A stretch of DNA of 33,272 nucleotides from positions 1 to 33,272 of the forward strand of contig JAEIOF010000009.1 of the NCBI GenBank assembly GCA_016342445.1, written 5' to 3'. Made by a program: the position numbers and the translations under genes. Below, in pieces: positions 8,084 through 16,396 of the stretch. The notes under the pieces were generated by a model. That model saw nothing but the letters and a program-made list of their open reading frames with translations. It was not told where the DNA came from and searched no databases. This DNA comes from Verrucomicrobiota bacterium (GTDB lineage Bacteria > Verrucomicrobiota > Kiritimatiellia > Kiritimatiellales > Tichowtungiaceae). Every line of letters begins with the position of its first letter. Within the stretch, counting starts at the first letter, position 1.

Positions 8084-9253
8084 ATGTCAGAAATTAATTA
8101 TGGACTGACCGAGGAGCAGAAGGAAGTACGCGACATGCTCGACGAATTCGGTCGTGAGCGCATTCTTCCGGTTCGTGCGGAACTGGACGAAAAAGGAATC
8201 TTCCCGACCGACCTGCTCAACGAGCTGGCGCAGATGGATATGATGGGCCTCTACATCGACGAAGCCTACGGCGGAATGGAAATGGGTCACCTCGGCTTCT
8301 GTGTTGCGGTTGAAACCCTCAGTAAATACTGCATCGGCCTTTCCGTTTCCTTCGCCGCTAACGCCCTCGGCGCCGACCCGATCATCATCGGCGGATCCGA
8401 AGAGCAGAAGAAAAAATATCTCTCCCCGCTCGCCAGCGGCGAAAAATGGGCCGCCTTCGGTCTGACCGAGCCGAACGCCGGATCCGACGCCGGCGGCATT
8501 GCCACCACTGCCGTCAAGAAGGGTGATAAATACATCCTCAACGGAACCAAGCAGTGGATCACCAACGGCGGCGAAGCCGACACCTACACGATCCTCGCGG
8601 TCACCAACAAGTCCAAGGGCGCCCGCGGCGTTTCCTGCTTTATTGTTGAAAAAGACACGCCCGGTTTCACCTTCGGCAAAAAAGAAGACAAACTCGGCAT
8701 CCGCGCCTCCGCCACCCGCGAGCTCATCTTCCAGGACTGCGAAGTCCCGGCGGAAAACCTCATCGCCCGCGAAGGCATGGGCTTCCTGCTCGCCATGAAA
8801 ACCTTCGACATCTCCCGTCCCGGCATCGCCGCGCAGGGTGTCGGTCTCGCGCAGGGTGCGCTCGACATGGCTGTTGACTACGCCCGCGTCCGTCACCAGT
8901 TCGGCAAACCGATCATCGCCAACCAGGGCTTGCAGTGGATGCTCGCCGACATGGCCATGAAAGTGGAAACCGCCCGCGCCATCACGTATGCCGCATGCAA
9001 TACCATCGATGCGGGAACCAAAGATGTCTCCAAAATCTCCGCCATGTGCAAATGCTATGCTGGGGATATTGCGATGTCCGTCACCACCGATGCCGTCCAG
9101 GTGCTCGGAGGCTACGGCTTCATGAAAGAGTATCCGGCTGAGAAAATGATGCGCGACGCCAAGATCCTTCAGATCTACGAAGGAACCAACCAGATCCAGC
9201 GCGACGTCATCGGCGCGGCTCTCATCAAAGAGTACGCCTCCAAAGCCAAATAA
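8084..9253 (+). CDS. Acyl-CoA dehydrogenase (short-chain/butyryl type)
   Basis: FAD flavoprotein that oxidises acyl-CoA to enoyl-CoA and passes electrons to Etf. It has 389 residues, start ATG 8084 with AAGGAG eight bases upstream. Domains: N-terminal helical part, then the beta domain with AFGLTEPNAGSDAGG and KQWITNGGEADTY, then the C-terminal helical domain with ARVRHQFGKPI, QVLGGYGFMKEYPAEKMMRDAKILQIYEGTNQIQR. The Glu in IYEGTNQ is the catalytic base position of short/medium-chain enzymes. It lies 54 bp after the ABC gene, in line with etfBA. The motif set fits butyryl-CoA dehydrogenases of anaerobes, but exact chain length is not settled by sequence reading. Confidence 0.94.
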   Translation: MSEINYGLTEEQKEVRDMLDEFGRERILPVRAELDEKGIFPTDLLNELAQMDMMGLYIDEAYGGMEMGHLGFCVAVETLSKYCIGLSVSFAANALGADPIIIGGSEEQKKKYLSPLASGEKWAAFGLTEPNAGSDAGGIATTAVKKGDKYILNGTKQWITNGGEADTYTILAVTNKSKGARGVSCFIVEKDTPGFTFGKKEDKLGIRASATRELIFQDCEVPAENLIAREGMGFLLAMKTFDISRPGIAAQGVGLAQGALDMAVDYARVRHQFGKPIIANQGLQWMLADMAMKVETARAITYAACNTIDAGTKDVSKISAMCKCYAGDIAMSVTTDAVQVLGGYGFMKEYPAEKMMRDAKILQIYEGTNQIQRDVIGAALIKEYASKAK

Positions 9254-9254
9254 T

Positions 9255-9269
9255 TTCCAAGGATTGGAA
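9255..9269. repeat. Dispersed palindrome TTCCA-N5-TGGAA
   Basis: TTCCAAGGATTGGAA, two bases after the acyl-CoA dehydrogenase stop; the symmetry extends to AATTTCC/GGAAATT. A second copy of opposite centre (ATCCT against AGGAT) lies 17 bp further on. Confidence 0.88.
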
Positions 9270-9278
9270 ATTATACAG

Positions 9279-9313
9279 CCCGGTTTTTCCAATCCTTGGA
9301 AAACCGGGTTTTT
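9279..9313 (+). terminator. Rho-independent terminator built on the palindrome
   Basis: CCCGG (9279) pairs with CCGGG (9304-9308) and the stem continues through TTTTCCAA/TTGGAAAA, so palindrome copy TTCCAATCCTTGGAA (9287-9301) forms the tip. Five T follow (9309-9313). It ends the etf-acyl-CoA dehydrogenase operon. Confidence 0.82.
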
Positions 9314-9318
9314 ATATT

Positions 9319-9385
9319 CCACGCAAAGACGCAGAGAACGCAGAGCATGTAAAAAATTCTTTGCGGACTCTGCGCCTTTGCGTGG
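9319..9385. repeat. Hairpin element with 18-bp arms (ACGCAAAGACGCAGAG type)
   Basis: CCACGCAAAGACGCAGAG (9319-9336) and CTCTGCGCCTTTGCGTGG (9368-9385) are inverted repeats with one mismatch and a 31-bp loop. The left side also repeats an 8-bp word, ACGCAAAG, ACGCAGAG, ACGCAGAG. Degraded relatives occur near 25204 and 25971. I recall similar words in intergenic DNA of other PVC bacteria, but have not checked. Confidence 0.75.
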
Positions 9386-9424
9386 GAGAAGCCCTTTTTC
9401 ATAAACCGGGTTTTTCGGCAGGGG

Positions 9425-9454
9425 ACTTTTGACTTTTGACCTGCGACTTTTGAC
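9425..9454 (+). repeat. Short tandem word ACTTTTGAC
   Basis: Three copies of ACTTTTGAC (9425, 9432, 9446), the first two overlapping with a 7-bp period. It lies just before the 3D-domain gene. Confidence 0.7.
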
Positions 9455-9470
9455 GGATTAAATTCTTCTC

Positions 9471-9935
9471 ATGAAACTGCGGCTTAAACACTGGAAGCCA
9501 ATCGCGATCGGGGTTGGACTTCTCTTCCTTTTGATCCTTACGCGCTGTCACCTGATCGCAGCGCCGATGAGGCGCGCGGATGCGGTGATGAACATGAAGA
9601 CCACCGGCTACTGCGCCTGCCAGAAATGCTGCAGCTGGCGCGTCAACTGGATCGGCCTGCCGGTCTACGCATCCGGCCCCCTCAAAGGAAAAATCAAAAT
9701 CGTCGGACAGACCGCCAGCGCGCGCATGGCCCGGCCCGGCACCGTCGCCGTCGACCCGAAGGTGTTCCCTCGCGGAACCAAATTCTACATTCCCGGCTAC
9801 GGCTGGGGCCTCGCCCGCGACACCGGCGGCGACATCAAGGGCCGCCACCTCGACCTCTTCTTCTGGCAGCACCGCTCCGGCGAAAAGTGGGGCGTGCAGG
9901 ATAAAAAAGTCAAAGTCTGGTATCCCCGCGACTGA
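9471..9935 (+). CDS. 3D-domain protein, membrane-anchored
   Basis: 154 residues. The N-terminus has one hydrophobic segment ([14 protein letters not shown]) after a basic stretch, acting as a signal anchor or uncleaved signal, so the rest is probably periplasmic. Residues about 78-150 form a 3D (Asp-Asp-Asp) double-psi barrel: [39 protein letters not shown], with the three conserved Asp visible (VDP, RDTGG, LDLF). The domain is shared with MltA and resuscitation-promoting factor proteins and is linked to cell-wall glycan turnover. A CxxCxxCC motif (CACQKCC) precedes the domain. No clear Shine-Dalgarno is present. The exact activity is unknown. Confidence 0.82.
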   Translation: MKLRLKHWKPIAIGVGLLFLLILTRCHLIAAPMRRADAVMNMKTTGYCACQKCCSWRVNWIGLPVYASGPLKGKIKIVGQTASARMARPGTVAVDPKVFPRGTKFYIPGYGWGLARDTGGDIKGRHLDLFFWQHRSGEKWGVQDKKVKVWYPRD

Positions 9936-9955
9936 CTATTCCTAACGGGCGGATC

Positions 9956-10624
9956 TTATATGAGGAGGCGAGTCAGCTTGTCGAGGGTGAGGCCTTCGAG
10001 GGTGTCAACGACGGCGTCGGCTTGGGTGAGAAATTCCGCGTCATAGCTGTTGGTGACGGCGAGAACCTTCAGCCCCGCCCCTTTGGCCGAGGCGATGCCT
10101 GCGGGCGTATCTTCAATCGCCAGGCCGGACGAAATCGTTTCCAAACCTTGGAAAATTTCGGCCAGCCGGTTCCAAGCCTTGGAATAGGGGGCGGGATCGG
10201 GCTTGCTGATGTGGGTGTCGTCGGCGGTGACGATGGTGTCGAAGGCGGTTTCGATCCCGAGTTTTCCAAGGATTGGAAGAATGTCTTCGTGCAGCGCGCC
10301 GGAGCAGATGGCGAGCGGGATGTTTCCGGAGAGAGATTTAATCAGCTCCACCGCACCGGGCAGGGCGGCGGCGCCGTCGCTCTCCAGCAGATCCTGAAAT
10401 GCGGCGGCTTTCTTTTCAATCAGGGCCGCCAGTTCATTTTTTCCAGACATTGGAAAAACGGTGCGGAAGGCGTCGCGGTCGTCGAAGCCGATGTAGGTTT
10501 CGACGTAGTCCGGCCACGAGATGGGTTTCCCCAGCGGTCCGAGCACCTTGTTGAACGCCGCCCAGTGCAACCGTTCGGAGTCCACGATGATGCCGTCAAA
10601 ATCAAATAGGATTGCTGAAATCAT
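9956..10624 (-). CDS. HAD-IA phosphatase, last gene of the solute operon
   Basis: 222 residues with a beta-phosphoglucomutase/phosphatase-like HAD fold: motif I DFDGIIVDSE (nucleophile Asp and acid/base Asp), a helical cap, motif II ICSGAL, motif III lysine in SKPDPAPY, motif IV IEDTPAGIASAKGAGL. Eight bases separate it from the glycerophosphodiesterase, so it is the fifth gene of a minus-strand operon with the GT4, the GH13_18 phosphorylase and the phosphate transporter. It could be the phosphatase for glucosyl- or mannosylglucosyl-3-phosphoglycerate, but sugar-phosphate phosphatases of this fold are too alike to say. Odd: it carries four copies of the dispersed palindrome inside the coding sequence, read in three frames (FQGLE, SKAWN, LPILGK, FPMSGK). 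Confidence 0.85.
   Translation of the reverse strand: MISAILFDFDGIIVDSERLHWAAFNKVLGPLGKPISWPDYVETYIGFDDRDAFRTVFPMSGKNELAALIEKKAAAFQDLLESDGAAALPGAVELIKSLSGNIPLAICSGALHEDILPILGKLGIETAFDTIVTADDTHISKPDPAPYSKAWNRLAEIFQGLETISSGLAIEDTPAGIASAKGAGLKVLAVTNSYDAEFLTQADAVVDTLEGLTLDKLTRLLI
10139..10455. repeat. Four palindrome copies inside the HAD gene
   Basis: Exact TTCCA-N5-TGGAA copies at 10139-10153, 10170-10184, 10264-10278 and 10441-10455. Relative to the gene they occupy frames giving FQGLE, SKAWN, LPILGK and FPMSGK. No frameshift results. Confidence 0.92.
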
Positions 10625-10632
10625 GGCGGAGA

Positions 10633-11553
10633 CTATAGGTCAGCTGTTCGGGCGTCGCCAGCGGTTTTATAGCGGATTAAATCAAAAAATGTTTTGAGGC
10701 CGGAGTCGCCCCACATCCGGTCGGACAGGTCTTTATGAACCACATAGATGGCGTCGTCGAAGTCCCAGAATACAAGGGTTTTCCCCTTTGGCTTCAGCCG
10801 GAGCAGATCCCTGATGTTGTGCAGGTTGGAGACATGAAGAAAAAGATAGTCCGCCCGCGACGCCTGAACATCCCGGTAGAGCCCCTCCGTCAACGAGTCG
10901 AACGGCAGATAGGTGGAGGCCTTCAGCCAGAAAATCTGACCCGCAGCCATTTTCGGATGGCGATCTTTGAGATATCGGATGACCTCCTCGGAGATGGCGC
11001 TGATCAATACGCGATCCGTTATTTTCCGCTCCTTCACATCCGCCACGATAAAGTCGACCAGCCGGCAGTCTTCGTCCGCATCCCCGCGCGATTTGATCTC
11101 GATGTTGACCCGCCTGTTGCCGACCAGCTCCATTACCTCGTCATAAGCGGCAATTTCTCCGCCGGTTAATTCGCGGAGCTCGTCGTAGGTGGAGTCGGCC
11201 ACTTTGGCCATTCGTCCGAAGACCCGGAAGAGCCGTTCGTCGTGAAAAACGAGCACCCGGTTGTCGGCGGCATACTGCACATCGAACTCAATAAAGTCGT
11301 ATCGGGGGGATTCGCCGGCCGCCCGGATGGCGTCCAGTGTGTTTTCGATGTATGCCATTGAGGCACCGCGGTGGGCGCCCATCGTGCAGCGGTAGTCGGG
11401 CAGATTGTTCCGGAATCCGCCCAGTTCTTTGGTCAGGACGGTGTTGAGGCCGATGGTGTGTGCGGGCAGGGTACATCCGCTCAGAAGAAGGCCCGCCAGC
11501 AGAGCGGGTGATCCGGTTTTTATTGAAATCATTAAATTACGCATGGGGGTCAT
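10633..11553 (-). CDS. Glycerophosphodiester phosphodiesterase lipoprotein
   Basis: 306 residues. The N-terminus PALLAGLLLSGC is a lipoprotein signal with Cys27 (start ATG 11553; ATG 11544 is an alternative). The GDPD TIM barrel starts with GAHRGASMAYIENTLDAI (catalytic HRG and the ENT metal Glu), followed by DFIEFDVQYAADNRVLVFHDERL (metal ligands ExD and second catalytic His) and NIEIKSRG. The family hydrolyses glycerophosphodiesters to glycerol 3-phosphate and an alcohol. It should act in the periplasm. The gene lies 24 bp after the Na/Pi transporter stop in the same direction. It could scavenge glycerol phosphate from lipid head groups; a glycosylglycerol derivative is also imaginable. Confidence 0.86.
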   Translation of the reverse strand: MTPMRNLMISIKTGSPALLAGLLLSGCTLPAHTIGLNTVLTKELGGFRNNLPDYRCTMGAHRGASMAYIENTLDAIRAAGESPRYDFIEFDVQYAADNRVLVFHDERLFRVFGRMAKVADSTYDELRELTGGEIAAYDEVMELVGNRRVNIEIKSRGDADEDCRLVDFIVADVKERKITDRVLISAISEEVIRYLKDRHPKMAAGQIFWLKASTYLPFDSLTEGLYRDVQASRADYLFLHVSNLHNIRDLLRLKPKGKTLVFWDFDDAIYVVHKDLSDRMWGDSGLKTFFDLIRYKTAGDARTADL

Positions 11554-11577
11554 TTTCAGGAAGGTGGAGAGGCTTTC

Positions 11578-13284
11578 TTAGAGAGTGTCGAGATATTCGC
11601 CGGCGTCGAGCTCTTTGAGGATTTTCTGCTCGGTGTATTCGTCGGCCAGACGATCCAGCCGGCTGTGTTTGAGCCAGAAGAAAGGTTTTTTCTGCGCCCC
11701 GGCGATGGCTTTGCAGTGCTTGGCGATCTTGTCGAAGGTCATGATGGTTTCGTTGAGGTAGATGCCGAGCAGCGGTGGCAGGTCGTTGCGGCCGACCTGT
11801 CCGGTGATGAGGTCTTTGGCGGCGGCGCTCTTCTGCACGTAGTCCGCGCGGGCCGCGAGAATTTTTTCCGCGAAGGCCTCGTAGTTTTCGTGTTCAGGGT
11901 CGAGCGAGATACTGAGGTTGCCGAGGATGACGCCGATCTGTGCGTAGAGTTCCTCGATCTGTCTGCGGCAGGAGAGGAAGAAGGCATGTCCGATATAGGG
12001 GCGCAGTTTTGCATCCAGTTTGCAAAGCACCTTCAGGTGATCGCCGATCCGTTCAATTTCCACAATGCAGCGGTCGAGATGCTGAACGAGCACCGCCTGC
12101 CGCCGCGAGAGAAAGCGCGAGGTGATGAGCGCGAGGTAGTCGCGGAAGGCGAGCTTGATGGCGTCGACCGTTTTTTCGTTTTGAAAAACGGCGCGCACGG
12201 TTCGCGCGTCCGGCGCGTCGAGCAGCGCGCGGTTGAGCGCCAGACTTTCGCGGCAGATATTGACGGTTCGCTGCAGTTCGCGCATGGCGGCGTGCAGCGC
12301 CTGTTCCGGCGTCGGGATCCGGGTTTCGTCGAGGAAGCTCGGTTGCGGCGCCATCCGTTTGGACGGGATGAGCTTGCGAACCAATGCGGCGTGCAGCGGC
12401 GCGAACGGCAGAACGATCAGTGCGGCGATCGCCATCTTGATCATATTCGCATTGGCGGCCTGATGAACCAGATCGCCGGGCAGCAGGGGAATCCATCGGT
12501 AGAACAGCGGCGCGGCGAGCGCGGCGAGGACGCCGCCGAAAATATTGAAGAGCAGGTGTGATACCGCGCTGCGTCGCGCCTCAATATGGGTGCCGATACT
12601 GCCGAGCAGCGCAGTGGCGCAGGTGCCGATGTTCGCGCCGATCAGAATCGGGAAAACACCGGACAGATCGGTGATGACGCCCGCCTGAATCAGCGCAAAG
12701 CTCATTCCGATCATCGCGCCGCTGCTTTGAATGATGCCGGTGACGGCGGTGGCCAGCAGAATGCCGCGGATCAGTCCGCCCGGCGTTGCGCCGTTGATCT
12801 GCTCAAAGAGCGGGACAAACGCGTCGCGGTGCGGGGCGATGGCCGCGCTCATGGTGGACATGCCGAGGAAAAGGAGGCCGAACCCGAGCAGCGCCTTGCC
12901 TGCCTGCTTGATTTGCATCTGCGGCGAAACGATGTGCAGCAGCACGCCGAGGGTGATGGCGACAAAGCAGTAGTCCGCCAGCTTAAAGGAGATCAGTTGC
13001 ATCGAAAGCGTCGTGCCGATATTGGCACCGAGCATCACGGGCACGGATTCGCCCAGCGTCATCAAGCCCGCATTGATAAAGCCGACCAGCATCACCGTCG
13101 CGGCGCTGCTTTGGACGAGGAAGCCGAGCGCGGTACCGAGGCCGAGTCCGCTCAGCCGGTTGCGGGTGGCGCGGGCGAGAATGCGGCGCAGGCTGTCGCC
13201 CGCGCAGCCTTTCAGACCGTCGGTCAGATTATTCATCCCGAAGATGAACAGCGCTAAACCGCCCAGAATGGAAAAAAGTTCCAT
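11578..13284 (-). CDS. Na/Pi cotransporter family protein with PhoU-like tail
   Basis: 568 residues from the ATG at 13284, preceded by GAGAGG; the track start (13308) overlaps the upstream gene. The N-terminal ~310 residues hold membrane helices and two inverted repeats of the NptA/PF02690 type: ALGFLVQSSAATVMLVGFINAGLM and AVTGIIQSSGAMIGMSFALIQAG, both with the QSS motif that forms the substrate and sodium site. The rest (from about residue 340) is helical and resembles PhoU, as in bacterial relatives such as YjbB. Function: sodium-coupled phosphate movement across the inner membrane; YjbB-like members export phosphate, so the direction is open. It sits directly after the phosphorylase gene, a step that uses phosphate. 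Confidence 0.9.
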   Translation of the reverse strand: MELFSILGGLALFIFGMNNLTDGLKGCAGDSLRRILARATRNRLSGLGLGTALGFLVQSSAATVMLVGFINAGLMTLGESVPVMLGANIGTTLSMQLISFKLADYCFVAITLGVLLHIVSPQMQIKQAGKALLGFGLLFLGMSTMSAAIAPHRDAFVPLFEQINGATPGGLIRGILLATAVTGIIQSSGAMIGMSFALIQAGVITDLSGVFPILIGANIGTCATALLGSIGTHIEARRSAVSHLLFNIFGGVLAALAAPLFYRWIPLLPGDLVHQAANANMIKMAIAALIVLPFAPLHAALVRKLIPSKRMAPQPSFLDETRIPTPEQALHAAMRELQRTVNICRESLALNRALLDAPDARTVRAVFQNEKTVDAIKLAFRDYLALITSRFLSRRQAVLVQHLDRCIVEIERIGDHLKVLCKLDAKLRPYIGHAFFLSCRRQIEELYAQIGVILGNLSISLDPEHENYEAFAEKILAARADYVQKSAAAKDLITGQVGRNDLPPLLGIYLNETIMTFDKIAKHCKAIAGAQKKPFFWLKHSRLDRLADEYTEQKILKELDAGEYLDTL

Positions 13285-13292
13285 ACAGCCTC

Positions 13293-15014
13293 TCAGGTTA
13301 TCAGCCAAACGGTTTGAAACGGTTTGAGTGAAAGCAGTTTGTTCGCGCCGGAAAGGCGTAAGCCGCTGAGCAGGTCGGTGCAGGGGGCGGCTCCGGCGAT
13401 TTCCGGAGCGTGCCCGTCCAGACGAAGCTCTTTCTGCACGGTGGAAAAGCTGCTGATGCAGACAACGCTTTCGCCGCTGGCGGCGGTGCGCACGAAGGCG
13501 AACAGATCGTCGCCGAGATCAAGAATGCGCTGCGCGGCGTCCGGGTGGAAGGCGGGATGCCGGCGGCGGATTTTCAGACGCTGTCGATATTCGTTGAAGA
13601 TGTGTGCGGTTGTGTTCTGGCCGTTGATCAGGGTTTCGAGCTCATCGGCATTCCATTTTTTGCGATTGAGCGAACGGGCGCGTCCGGTGGCGTTGAAGCC
13701 CTCCTGATCGTTGGGTGTGGCGGTGAGGCTGTGGAAGTAGATGCCGGGAACGCCTTTGAGTCCGAGCAGGACGGTCTGCGAGCAGAGGAAGCGCGCAATC
13801 TGAAGGTCGTCGCCGCCCATGGCATCGAGCCAGGTAATGTTCAGCTCGTAAGGGCTTTCGCTTCCGTCGCTGTTGCGTTTGGTGGAGACCTGTCCGCCGA
13901 GCTGTTTTATCTGCTCTGCCAGTGCGCCGATTTCCTTGTCCGGAATCAGTCCGGCAAGCGGGCGCACGCCGATGCCGTCGTGCGAGGCGGTAAAGTTGAA
14001 CCAGGTGCAGCCGTCCGGCGTTTCGCAGACGGTTTTTGCCCACCGACTGAGGTGCTCCGCCGTGCCGGTATGCAGGGCATGCAGGAGCAGGGGCGGCAGG
14101 CTGAACTGGTAGACCATGCGCGCTTCGTCGCCGGTGCCGAAGTAGGAGATGTTTTCCTCGTGCGGCACGTTGGTTTCGGTGAGCAGGATGACGCCGGGCG
14201 CGACCATGTCGAGCAGGTCGCGCATGAGCTTGACGACTTCGTGGGTCTGTTCGAGATGGATGCAGGAGGTGCCGGGCTGTTTCCAGAGATAAGCGATGGC
14301 GTCGAGCCGAATGATTTTCGAGCCGTTGGCTATGTAGAACAGCAGGATGTCGAGAAACTCGAACAGCACATCGGGATTGGCGAAGTTGAGATCGATCTGG
14401 TCGTCGCTGAAGGTGGTCCAGAGGTGTTTTTCGGTTCCGTTCCAGCGGATGGCGGTGAGCAACGGCAGGTTGCGCGGACGGACGACAGCGCTGAGATCGG
14501 TTTTCGGGTCAACCTCAATAAAGTAGTCGCGGAAGGGCGCGATGCCGGCGATGTAGTTTTTGAACCAGTTGCTTTTGCGCGAGACGTGGTTGAGGACGAG
14601 ATCGAACATGAGATCGAACTGTTTGCCGAGTTCGCCGATGTGCGCCCAGGTTCCGTAGTCGGGGTGGATCTGCCGGTAGTCGATCACGGAGAAGCCGTCG
14701 TCGGACGACCACGGGGAAAAGGGGAGGATGTGGAGGGTGCTGAGAGCCCCCTCGAAATGTTTTTCGGCGAAGTGCCGCAGCGTGACGAGCGGCGCTTCGC
14801 CGTCGCGGCGGAGCGTGTCGGCGTAGGTGATCAGCACGGCGGTTTTTTCGTCCCAGAGCGCGGCGTCGGTTCCGGTTCCGTAGCCGACGCCGTAGCGGCC
14901 GGTCATGGCGACGAGCCGTTCGATGCACTGCGCGGCGCGCTGCGGACCGTAGAGGCGGTTGAGGTGTTTGCTCATCGCGCTCAGGCGGTCGCTGGAGATG
15001 GCTTTAATCAGCAT
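13293..15014 (-). CDS. GH13_18 sucrose-phosphorylase-like enzyme, probable glucosylglycerate phosphorylase
   Basis: 573 residues of retaining GH13 alpha-transglucosidase type. The barrel shows HILPFSPWSSDDGFSVIDY, FDLVLNHVS, KIIRLDAIAYLWKQPGTSC (nucleophile Asp in RLDAI), ILLTETNVPHEENISYFG (acid/base Glu in LTET) and FTASHDGIGVRP (transition-state Asp). The segment around LDAIAYLWK..GT and NVPHEENISYFG is that of subfamily 18, whose members phosphorolyse sucrose, sucrose 6'-phosphate, glucosylglycerol or glucosylglycerate. Glucosylglycerate phosphorylases of this subfamily are known (E. coli YcjM, Meiothermus), and here gpgS is 2.5 kb away, so I favour that substrate. It starts directly after the GT4 stop (TAAATG) with no Shine-Dalgarno, so it is probably coupled. 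An alternative start is 14975. Confidence 0.82.
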   Translation of the reverse strand: MLIKAISSDRLSAMSKHLNRLYGPQRAAQCIERLVAMTGRYGVGYGTGTDAALWDEKTAVLITYADTLRRDGEAPLVTLRHFAEKHFEGALSTLHILPFSPWSSDDGFSVIDYRQIHPDYGTWAHIGELGKQFDLMFDLVLNHVSRKSNWFKNYIAGIAPFRDYFIEVDPKTDLSAVVRPRNLPLLTAIRWNGTEKHLWTTFSDDQIDLNFANPDVLFEFLDILLFYIANGSKIIRLDAIAYLWKQPGTSCIHLEQTHEVVKLMRDLLDMVAPGVILLTETNVPHEENISYFGTGDEARMVYQFSLPPLLLHALHTGTAEHLSRWAKTVCETPDGCTWFNFTASHDGIGVRPLAGLIPDKEIGALAEQIKQLGGQVSTKRNSDGSESPYELNITWLDAMGGDDLQIARFLCSQTVLLGLKGVPGIYFHSLTATPNDQEGFNATGRARSLNRKKWNADELETLINGQNTTAHIFNEYRQRLKIRRRHPAFHPDAAQRILDLGDDLFAFVRTAASGESVVCISSFSTVQKELRLDGHAPEIAGAAPCTDLLSGLRLSGANKLLSLKPFQTVWLIT

Positions 15015-16274
15015 TTAGTCGAGTCCGGTTATGTTGGTGATGAGGGTTCGCAGGCGGCGGCGCAGCAGTGGATAGCTGAAGAAGCGCTTGGCGACGGCAT
15101 AGTTGTGCTCGACCGTTTGTGCGCGGTAGGCGGGATCCTCGAGCAGGCGGCGGACTTCCTCGATGACCTGCCGGGTCAAAAAGCCGTCCATCAGCGGGAT
15201 GCGGAACCCTTTGGGTTCGATGTCGCGAGCAAAGATGGAGTAGCGGTTGATGAGAATCGGCAGGCGGAAGTAGATCGCCTCCAGAAAGGCGTTTCCGAAG
15301 CCTTCGTAGAGGCTTGGGTAGGTGACAAAGTCGATGTGCGGGTAGAGATCCCACAGCGTATACATTTTCTCACCCGCCGCATTCGTTTTGCGGATGTCGC
15401 TAATCCGGTCGCCGATGAGATGCAGGTCGACGCCCGACTCTTCGGCGAGCTCGGAGAGCATATGCAGATATTCATACCCCTCGTCGCCCGCATCATGAGA
15501 GATGACCAGTTTGTATTTCGGGTTCTTCAGCGCTTCGACCAGTTTGATGGAGTGCTCGATGCCCTTGCGCGGCACAATGCGGGTCGGCTGCAGAATGATC
15601 ACATCGTCGGGTGCGAAGCCGAGCTCGGCGCGGAGGTCTTTGGTGTAGTCGTCGATCTGCGGCGCGGGCACTTCAAAGTCGAACACATTTGGCACCAGCA
15701 GGGACGCGCTTCCCTTGCGAAAGGCCAGCTCCTCCTGCGCCGCTTCGTTGATCACCACATGCTGGATATTGTTCGCCCGCGGCGGGAAGGCGAAGTCGAG
15801 GTGGTCATTGACGGCGTTCACCGAAAAGCGGATGCGCTCCCAGTAGAAGTCGTGATGGTGCGCGATGGCGGGCATACGGGTTTCCGACAGGAACTCGGTC
15901 AGTGCTACGCCGAGTGGAACATTCATAGGAATGGTCAGCGCGTTCTGCGCGACGAGCACGGAGATGTCGAAACGCTTTGTGAAATCGTAGAGCGTGCTTT
16001 TGAGATAATCCGCCGTGTCGCGGATGCGGCGGCTGACGAGCGGGTCGCGTTCGTAGCGTCCCCAAATGCGCTGGTTGATCCAGATATTTTCCGGATGCTC
16101 AAAGTGCGCTTCCGGCACGCAGTGGCTGACCGCCGGATCGCGGTCCAGCAGGCCCGCGTACCAGAACGACTCGTGTCCATAGCTCCACAGCACCTCAGCC
16201 CACTTCGCGCTTTCCAGCGAAACCCCGTCGGTGCCGGCGAAACGCGTTGATACAAATCCGATCCGCTCACTCAT
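15015..16274 (-). CDS. GT4 glycosyltransferase, mannosylglucosylglycerate synthase-like
   Basis: 419 residues of GT-B fold, first gene of the minus operon. The N-terminus [21 protein letters not shown] resembles what I remember of mannosylglucosylglycerate synthases of Petrotoga type. Later segments are [35 protein letters not shown], the donor-domain [23 protein letters not shown] (with the RKG typical of GT4), and [25 protein letters not shown], which holds the E-x7-E type motif for the nucleotide sugar. The gene is adjacent to the GH13_18 phosphorylase and divergent from gpgS, which supports a role in glucosylglycerate-based solutes. Donor and acceptor are inferred; a related hexosyltransferase cannot be excluded. 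Confidence 0.75.
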   Translation of the reverse strand: MSERIGFVSTRFAGTDGVSLESAKWAEVLWSYGHESFWYAGLLDRDPAVSHCVPEAHFEHPENIWINQRIWGRYERDPLVSRRIRDTADYLKSTLYDFTKRFDISVLVAQNALTIPMNVPLGVALTEFLSETRMPAIAHHHDFYWERIRFSVNAVNDHLDFAFPPRANNIQHVVINEAAQEELAFRKGSASLLVPNVFDFEVPAPQIDDYTKDLRAELGFAPDDVIILQPTRIVPRKGIEHSIKLVEALKNPKYKLVISHDAGDEGYEYLHMLSELAEESGVDLHLIGDRISDIRKTNAAGEKMYTLWDLYPHIDFVTYPSLYEGFGNAFLEAIYFRLPILINRYSIFARDIEPKGFRIPLMDGFLTRQVIEEVRRLLEDPAYRAQTVEHNYAVAKRFFSYPLLRRRLRTLITNITGLD

Positions 16275-16347
16275 GCCTGAAGGATAGTGCCGAATGGAAA
16301 TTTATGAAGAATGAAAACGGGTTTTGTTTGCGCATTTCCGGCGAGGC

Positions 16348-16376
16348 TTGCCGTATTTGGGGTTTTACTTTATAGA
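16348..16376 (+). promoter_or_regulatory. Candidate promoter for the M20-gpgS transcript
   Basis: TTGCCG (16348-16353) and TATAGA (16371-16376) are 17 bp apart, each matching 4 of 6 consensus bases. It lies 20 bp before the ATG at 16397, with GGGAGAG as binding site. The 122-bp gap also must hold the divergent promoter of the GT4 operon, which I could not define. Confidence 0.5.
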
Positions 16377-16396
16377 TAGACGCTCCGGGAGAGATT

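Noticed and set aside
9254-9470. Insertion sequence remnant
   Set aside because: Inverted repeats are present but there is no transposase fragment and no target-site duplication that I can see.
13293-15014. Plain sucrose phosphorylase
   Set aside because: The catalytic motifs fit the subfamily, but the neighbours (gpgS, glycosyltransferases) favour glucosylglycerate; kept as an alternative only.
13410-16250. A 946-codon plus-strand ORF antisense to the phosphorylase and GT4 genes
   Set aside because: It mirrors the codon phase of two well-supported minus-strand enzymes, has shadow-like composition (Asp/Gly/His/Val-rich) and no recognisable domain or ribosome binding site. Other long antisense ORFs (6428-7996, 8087-9322, 23346-24515) are explained the same way.
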